In this document: piece by piece, positions 59,780 through 64,000 of the stretch
Position numbering within the stretch: position 1 is the first letter of the stretch
Layout: every line of letters starts with the position of its first letter
NCBI RefSeq assembly: GCF_003352465.1
Contig: NZ_CP031153.1
Location: 2,098,465 to 2,162,464, forward strand
Length of the DNA: 64,000 nt
Reading direction: 5' to 3'
Origin: Kordia sp. SMS9
Lineage (GTDB): Bacteria; Bacteroidota; Bacteroidia; Flavobacteriales; Flavobacteriaceae
The notes under the pieces: model-generated
Database searches by the model: none
Told to the model about the DNA's origin: nothing
What the model saw: only the letters and a program-made list of their open reading frames with translations
Program-made: the position numbers and the translations under genes

Positions 59780-59792
59780 TTGAATAGGTGTT

Positions 59793-60440
59793 TTATTTTT
59801 TGTCTTGCTCTCTGTTAGAGATTTCATCACGAAGTCTAGCTGCTTTTTCATAATCTTCATCCGCCACAGCGCCATCTAACATGTTGTATAATTCTTGAAG
59901 TGATAATTTTTTTAAAGTATTATCTTTCGTACTTTCCACAGTATCCATTTCTTCTTCTTCATCGGTAAACAATTCGTCTACGACAATACTTTCCTTTTCG
60001 GCTTCTTCTTCCTCTTCTTTAGAAGTTAATTTTAAGAAGATTCCCGCTTTGTCTAAAATAGTTTTATAGGTAAAAATTGGCGCGTCAAAACGCAGTGCCA
60101 ATGCAATCGCATCGGAAGTACGCGCATCAATAATTTCTTCTATTTTATCACGTTCGCAGATAATGCTTGAGTAAAATACACCATCTACCAATTTGTGAAT
60201 AATAACTTGTTTGACAACCACATCAAAGCGATCGGCAAAGTTTTTAAAAAGATCGTGGGTAAGTGGTCGCGGTGGTTTGATTTCTTTCTCCAAAGCAATA
60301 GCAATGGATTGTGCTTCAAAAGCACCGATTACAATCGGGAGTTTTCGGTCTCCATCAACTTCATTCAAAATTAACGCGTAGGCTCCGTTTTGCGTTTGAC
60401 TGTATGAAATTCCCTTTATATTTAGTTTTACTAAACTCAT
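59793..60440 (-). CDS. Bifunctional-nuclease-domain (BFN/DUF151) protein with UVR motif
   Basis: 215 residues. BFN domain (about 1-130): LILNEVDGDRKLPIVIGAFEAQSIAIALE, RPLTHDLFKNFADRFDV, IDARTSDAIALALRFDAPIFT. Acidic linker, then a C-terminal UVR motif (LQELYNMLDGAVADEDYEKAARLRDEI) as in UvrB/UvrC. Probably acts in nucleic-acid metabolism. Operon with the nucleoside transporter, which follows at once. Confidence 0.92.
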   Translation of the reverse strand: MSLVKLNIKGISYSQTQNGAYALILNEVDGDRKLPIVIGAFEAQSIAIALEKEIKPPRPLTHDLFKNFADRFDVVVKQVIIHKLVDGVFYSSIICERDKIEEIIDARTSDAIALALRFDAPIFTYKTILDKAGIFLKLTSKEEEEEAEKESIVVDELFTDEEEEMDTVESTKDNTLKKLSLQELYNMLDGAVADEDYEKAARLRDEISNREQDKK

Positions 60441-60463
60441 TTGTCTCTGAAATGCATTCTCAT

Positions 60464-60509
60464 AAAAAAAGGCTGTCTAAAAAAAGGGTTTCCCAATTTT
60501 AGACAGCCC
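60464..60509 (-). terminator. Terminator of etfA
   Basis: 12-bp stem GGCTGTCTAAAA / TTTTAGACAGCC (60472-60483 with 60498-60509); T run on the minus strand. Confidence 0.85.
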
Positions 60510-60534
60510 TTTGTTGGGCACAATTTAGCAAAAA

Positions 60535-61503
60535 TTATGCGTTATTCGCTTTAAATTCTTTCAATTTTTCGATTAGTTGTGGAACTACTTCAAATGCGTC
60601 TCCTACAACACCATAATCTGCCGCTTTGAAGAAAGGAGCTTCTGGGTCTGTATTGATGACAACTTTTACTTTAGAAGCGTTGATTCCAGCTAAATGCTGA
60701 ATGGCTCCAGAGATTCCAATCGCAATGTATAAGTTAGAAGCTACGGGCTTTCCTGTTTGTCCTACATGCTCTCCGTGAGGTCTCCATCCTAAGTCAGAAA
60801 CTGGCTTCGAACACGCGGTTGCAGCACCTAAAACGTCTGCTAACTCTTCTACCATTCCCCAATTTTCAGGACCTTTTAATCCTCTACCAGCAGAAACAAC
60901 AACATCTGCATCGGCAATCGTTACTTTTCCAGTCACTTTATCTACGGAATCCACTTTTACGCCGAATAACGAATCGTCTAAGTTTGGCGAGAACGCTTCC
61001 GCCGCAGCGGCACCTTCATTTTCAACCAACCCAAAGGCATTGTTAGAAACACCTATGATTTTTACATCCGAGTTAATTTCTGTCATATTGAACGCTTTGT
61101 TTGTAAAAGCAGTTCTTTTTACGGTAAAAGGACTCGTGCTACTTGGAGCAGCCACTACGTTTGAAGCATATCCTGCATTCAAATTTACCGCTAAAATTGG
61201 CGCCAACGTTTTGCTATCGGCACTTGAACTGATGATGACTACGTTGGTATCTTCTTTAGCAGCTGCTTGATGTAGGGTTGAAGCATAGGCTTTTGCGTTA
61301 AAATCTTTTAATGCATCCGCAGATACATTTAATATTTTATCTACACCATAGTTTCCTAATTCGGCAGTATTGTCTGCATTGATCGTAACTGCAGTTACGG
61401 TAGTTCCTAATTGGTTGGCAACTTCTTTTGCGTAGGATGCTACTTCAAAGGCTGCCTTTTTTAATTTTCCTTGATCTGATTCTGTATATACTAAAACTGA
61501 CAT
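60535..61503 (-). CDS. etfA: Electron transfer flavoprotein alpha subunit
   Basis: 322 residues. N-terminal adenine-nucleotide-fold domain and C-terminal FAD domain: VVSAGRGLKGPENWGMVEELADVLGAATACSKPVSDLGWRPHGEHVGQTGKPVASNLYIAIGISGAIQHLAGINASKVKVVINTDPEAPFFKAADYGVVGD covers the canonical FAD-binding region. Accepts electrons from acyl-CoA dehydrogenases. Follows etfB with a 112-bp hairpin-containing gap. Confidence 0.96.
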   Translation of the reverse strand: MSVLVYTESDQGKLKKAAFEVASYAKEVANQLGTTVTAVTINADNTAELGNYGVDKILNVSADALKDFNAKAYASTLHQAAAKEDTNVVIISSSADSKTLAPILAVNLNAGYASNVVAAPSSTSPFTVKRTAFTNKAFNMTEINSDVKIIGVSNNAFGLVENEGAAAAEAFSPNLDDSLFGVKVDSVDKVTGKVTIADADVVVSAGRGLKGPENWGMVEELADVLGAATACSKPVSDLGWRPHGEHVGQTGKPVASNLYIAIGISGAIQHLAGINASKVKVVINTDPEAPFFKAADYGVVGDAFEVVPQLIEKLKEFKANNA

Positions 61504-61523
61504 GATTTTATTTTTTAAAATTA

Positions 61524-61600
61524 TCCTGAACTTGATTCAGGACCTGATTTAATAATTAAAAGATTATTGATTGAAAAGATTCCGAAAATGAATTCGGAAT
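61524..61600. repeat. Two hairpins between etfB and etfA
   Basis: TCCTGAA/TTCAGGA (61524-61542, loop 5) and ATTCCGAA/TTCGGAAT (61579-61600, loop 6). They look like short dispersed intergenic palindromes; they could also adjust the etfB:etfA ratio. Confidence 0.6.
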
Positions 61601-61615
61601 GATTTAATCGCTAGA

Positions 61616-62362
61616 TTAAATCACCTTTGCTTCGTTGTGTAACAAGTTGATCAATTCGTCAATGTTTCCTGCATCTACCAACTTTACAGCTCCTCTTGGT
61701 GCAGGTTTTTCAAATTTTACAGCGGTTGTTTCTTTGGCTGCATCTACAGGATCAATTACATTTAATGGTTTTTTACGTGCCATCATAATTCCTCTCATAT
61801 TTGGAATGCGAAGATCTGTTTCTTCTACCAATCCTTTTTGTCCTCCAATAACTAGTGGTAAAGATGTTTTTGAAGTTTCTTTTCCACCATCAATTTCGCG
61901 TACTGCTGTTGCAGAAGTTCCATCTATTTCTAAACCAATACATGTATTTACAAAATTGGCACCTGTTAATTCAGCTAACATGCCAGGAACCATTCCACCG
62001 TTATAATCAATAGATTCTCTTCCGGCGATTACTAAATCATATCCACCATCTTTTACCACAGCAGCTAATTGTTTAGCTACAAAAAATCCGTCAGTTGCTG
62101 CTGCATTTACACGAATCGCTTTATCTGCTCCAATCGCCAATGCTTTACGCAATGTAGGTTCGGTTTCAGCACCTCCAACATTTACAACATCTACAGATGC
62201 GCCTTGCTTTTCTTTAAACCACATGGCACGTGTCAATCCAAATTCGTCATTTGGGTTAATTACAAACTGTACACCATTGGTATCAAATTTAGTATCTCCT
62301 TCGGTAAAATTGATCTTTGAAGTAGTGTCAGGAACATGACTAATACATACTAATATTTTCAT
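61616..62362 (-). CDS. etfB: Electron transfer flavoprotein beta subunit
   Basis: 248 residues. MKILVCISHVPDTTSKINF, NPNDEFGLTRAM, RKALAIGADKAIRV, LVIAGRESIDYNGGMVPGMLAELTG, and IPNMRGIMMARKKPLNVID match EtfB, including the AMP-binding and recognition-loop parts. First gene of the etfBA unit. A 28-bp perfect palindrome lies 60 bp upstream. Confidence 0.96.
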   Translation of the reverse strand: MKILVCISHVPDTTSKINFTEGDTKFDTNGVQFVINPNDEFGLTRAMWFKEKQGASVDVVNVGGAETEPTLRKALAIGADKAIRVNAAATDGFFVAKQLAAVVKDGGYDLVIAGRESIDYNGGMVPGMLAELTGANFVNTCIGLEIDGTSATAVREIDGGKETSKTSLPLVIGGQKGLVEETDLRIPNMRGIMMARKKPLNVIDPVDAAKETTAVKFEKPAPRGAVKLVDAGNIDELINLLHNEAKVI

Positions 62363-62421
62363 GGAATTTATATGTTTTAATTGAAATTTAAAATTTTGAC
62401 GAATATACTGAATATTTCTCT

Positions 62422-62449
62422 AAAAATACTATGCATGCATAGTATTTTT
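62422..62449. promoter_or_regulatory. 28-bp perfect palindrome upstream of etfB
   Basis: Centre ATGCATGCAT, extended perfectly by CT/AG, ATA/TAT and five A/T pairs on each side. It lies 60 bp before etfB and about 360 bp before pdhB. Shape and place suggest an operator for a dimeric repressor (TetR-like). The rest of the 62363-62806 gap is AT-rich with no further gene. Confidence 0.6.
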
Positions 62450-62767
62450 TAATAATTTTTTATTTTTTGAACGAATTATTCAATTATCAATAATTTTTAA
62501 ACGTTTTTTGGGGGAATTCACTAATTTTTTGTGCAAACAAACTTAGGTTTTGTCGCTATGAAAGCTACTTTTCTTAAAAGCATTCTCGTTTTTATTTTTC
62601 ATTTATGAACATCTTATGTAGAAATAAACATTGATACATTGTAACATTTTGGGCGTGGAAACAAAAGAAGATTTTCAAAGAGTTCTTTATTTTGCTAAAG
62701 AAATCATAAAAACACGTGTCTTTGTGAAATGTTTGATGTAGTAACTACCAATTTTGGAATTAATTGT

Positions 62768-62775
62768 TATTTTTG
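62768..62775 (+). promoter_or_regulatory. Promoter box of pdhB
   Basis: TATTTTTG fits TAnnTTTG, 31 nt before the ATG; the -33 element is not clear. Confidence 0.5.
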
Positions 62776-62806
62776 TTTTTCACTTTTTTAAAACAATAAT
62801 AATTGT

Positions 62807-63784
62807 ATGAAAACAATACAGTTTAGAGAAGCGGTAGCTGAAGCCATGAGCGAAGAAATGCGCGCAGACGAAACCATTTATTTAATGGGAGAAGAAGTTG
62901 CCGAATATAATGGAGCCTACAAAGCTTCTAAAGGCATGTTGGACGAGTTTGGAGCAGACCGTGTAATTGATACGCCTATTGCAGAACTTGGTTTTGCAGG
63001 GATCGGAGTTGGTTCTGCCATGAACGGAAACCGACCAATTATTGAGTTTATGACCTTCAATTTTGCTTTAGTAGGAATTGATCAAATCATAAATAATGCT
63101 GCGAAAATGCGTCAAATGTCAGGTGGACAGCTAAATATACCAATCGTTTTTCGTGGCCCAACAGCTTCAGCAGGACAATTAGCCGCCACACATTCACAAG
63201 CTTTTGAAAGCTGGTTTGCCAATTGCCCAGGTTTAAAAGTAGTCGTTCCTTCTAATGTATATGATGCAAAAGGATTGTTAAAAACGGCGATCCGAGATAA
63301 TGATCCTGTCATTTTTATGGAATCTGAACAAATGTATGGTGATAAAGGAGAAGTTCCAGAAGGGGAATACACAATTCCATTAGGAGTTGCAGATATTAAG
63401 CGAGAAGGAACAGATGTAACCATTGTTTCTTTTGGAAAAATCATCAAAGAAGCATACAAAGCTGCAGATGAGTTAGCCGAAGAAGGAATTTCTTGTGAAA
63501 TTATTGACTTACGTACCGTGCGTCCAATGGATCACGATGCTATTTTGACTTCTGTAAAGAAAACGAATAGATTGGTGATTTTAGAAGAAGCATGGCCATT
63601 TGGAAATGTAGCTACAGAAATTGTATATCAAGTACAAGCACAAGCATTTGATTACTTAGATGCGCCAATTCAAAAAATAAATACAGCCGATACGCCAGCA
63701 CCTTATTCTCCCGTATTATTGGAAGAATGGTTGCCAAATAAAAATGACGTAATTAAAGCTGTAAAAAAAGTTATGTATAAATAA
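62807..63784 (+). CDS. pdhB: Pyruvate dehydrogenase E1 component, beta subunit
   Basis: 325 residues. TIQFREAVAEAMSEEM, YLMGEEVAEYNGAYKASKGM, DTPIAELGFAGIGVGSAM, IPIVFRGPTASAGQLAATHSQAFE, SEQMYGDKGEVP, and LEEAWPFGNVATEI are the signatures of E1-beta. Works with E1-alpha (not in the window) to decarboxylate pyruvate in the thiamine-dependent step. Own terminator. Confidence 0.95.
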   Translation: MKTIQFREAVAEAMSEEMRADETIYLMGEEVAEYNGAYKASKGMLDEFGADRVIDTPIAELGFAGIGVGSAMNGNRPIIEFMTFNFALVGIDQIINNAAKMRQMSGGQLNIPIVFRGPTASAGQLAATHSQAFESWFANCPGLKVVVPSNVYDAKGLLKTAIRDNDPVIFMESEQMYGDKGEVPEGEYTIPLGVADIKREGTDVTIVSFGKIIKEAYKAADELAEEGISCEIIDLRTVRPMDHDAILTSVKKTNRLVILEEAWPFGNVATEIVYQVQAQAFDYLDAPIQKINTADTPAPYSPVLLEEWLPNKNDVIKAVKKVMYK

Positions 63785-63804
63785 ACATGAACTTTTAACG
63801 TTAT

Positions 63805-63842
63805 AAAAGCTTCATCGGCATATTTGTTGATGAAGTTTTTGT
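63805..63842 (+). terminator. Terminator of pdhB
   Basis: Stem CTTCATC / GATGAAG with 12-nt loop and a T run. Confidence 0.75.
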
Positions 63843-63860
63843 TTTTAAAATGATACAAAT

Positions 63861-64000
63861 TTGAGGACTACACTATTTTGTTTTTTAGCCATTTTACTCT
63901 GTTATACAGGTTTTTCCCAGACAAAAGTAAGCGGAGTAATTAAAGATTCATCAGGAGAACCTGTACCTTTTGCCAATGTGGTATTTAAAAATTCTATTGA
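63861..64000 (+). CDS. Carboxypeptidase-regulatory-like domain protein (cut by window edge)
   Basis: A frame from TTG 63861 reads MRTTLFCFLAILLCYTGFSQ (signal peptide) and then TKVSGVIKDSSGEPVPFANVVF, the start of the CarboxypepD_reg-like domain found in SusC/TonB-dependent receptors and DUF5686 outer-membrane proteins. Only 46 residues are visible. No ATG fits, so TTG is the likely start. Confidence 0.75.
   Translation, partial: MRTTLFCFLAILLCYTGFSQTKVSGVIKDSSGEPVPFANVVFKNSI

Overview
The window looks like a chromosomal piece of a marine flavobacterium (Bacteroidota, Flavobacteriaceae; the gene set reminds me most of Kordia, but that is an inference from memory). Reasons: low G+C; promoters of the TAnnTTTG type; several type IX secretion (T9SS) C-terminal sorting domains; BlaI/M56 sensor pairs; periplasmic TonB-C-like proteins; DUF4230, DUF4407 and DUF1272 genes; and small GG-leader peptides of the Bacteroidota class I lanthipeptide type.

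Layout. 1-5.2 kb: an edge-cut HNH/SBD-like nuclease gene, a BlaI-M56-TPR-lipoprotein operon with three operator palindromes, and a Xre/RES toxin-antitoxin pair. 5.2-14.9 kb: housekeeping and envelope genes (DoxX-like, GT2, flippase-like membrane protein, ruvC, hemW without a normal start codon, a cyclase), two duplicated HTH regulators and several small genes. 15.1-18.8 kb: a phosphorelay cluster (receiver, PAS-PAS-GAF kinase, Hpt, LytTR regulator) preceded by three 21-bp-phased direct repeats. 18.9-26.5 kb: DUF4407 protein, a TlpA-like lipoprotein, a second BlaI-M56 pair with operators, an M20 dipeptidase and tRNA-Leu(TAG).

26.7-37.4 kb is the most striking block: six tandem paralogues, each made of a signal peptide, a variable fibre-like region, a Peptidase_S74 intramolecular chaperone with a conserved Ser-Lys dyad, and a T9SS sorting domain. 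Each has its own terminator and an almost identical 45-bp promoter module: an imperfect inverted repeat TAYGG-N5-CCGTA, then exactly 22 nt, then a TAnnTTTA box. Directly after come three lanthipeptide-like precursors, and three more lie inverted at 44.1-45.2 kb (one of only 59 aa). At least two of these peptide transcription units carry the same inverted repeat, which suggests one regulon of surface fibres and secreted peptides. No lanthionine-forming enzymes are in the window.

38.4-43.9 kb: an amphipathic-repeat lipoprotein, waaA/kdtA, a sugar aminotransferase, galE and an amidohydrolase. 43.9-49.8 kb is mobile: a MITE-like repeat and a zeta-toxin gene broken by two different insertion sequences; removing both elements and their target duplications restores one uninterrupted 244-codon frame. 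49.8-63.8 kb: lspA, fabD, a DinB-like protein, a membrane-anchored dihydrofolate reductase fusion, TonB-C-like secreted proteins, a CBM48 protein, thyA, a CNT nucleoside transporter with an extra N-terminal domain, a BFN/UVR nuclease, etfA/etfB behind a 28-bp perfect palindrome, and pdhB. The right edge cuts a carboxypeptidase-regulatory-domain protein.
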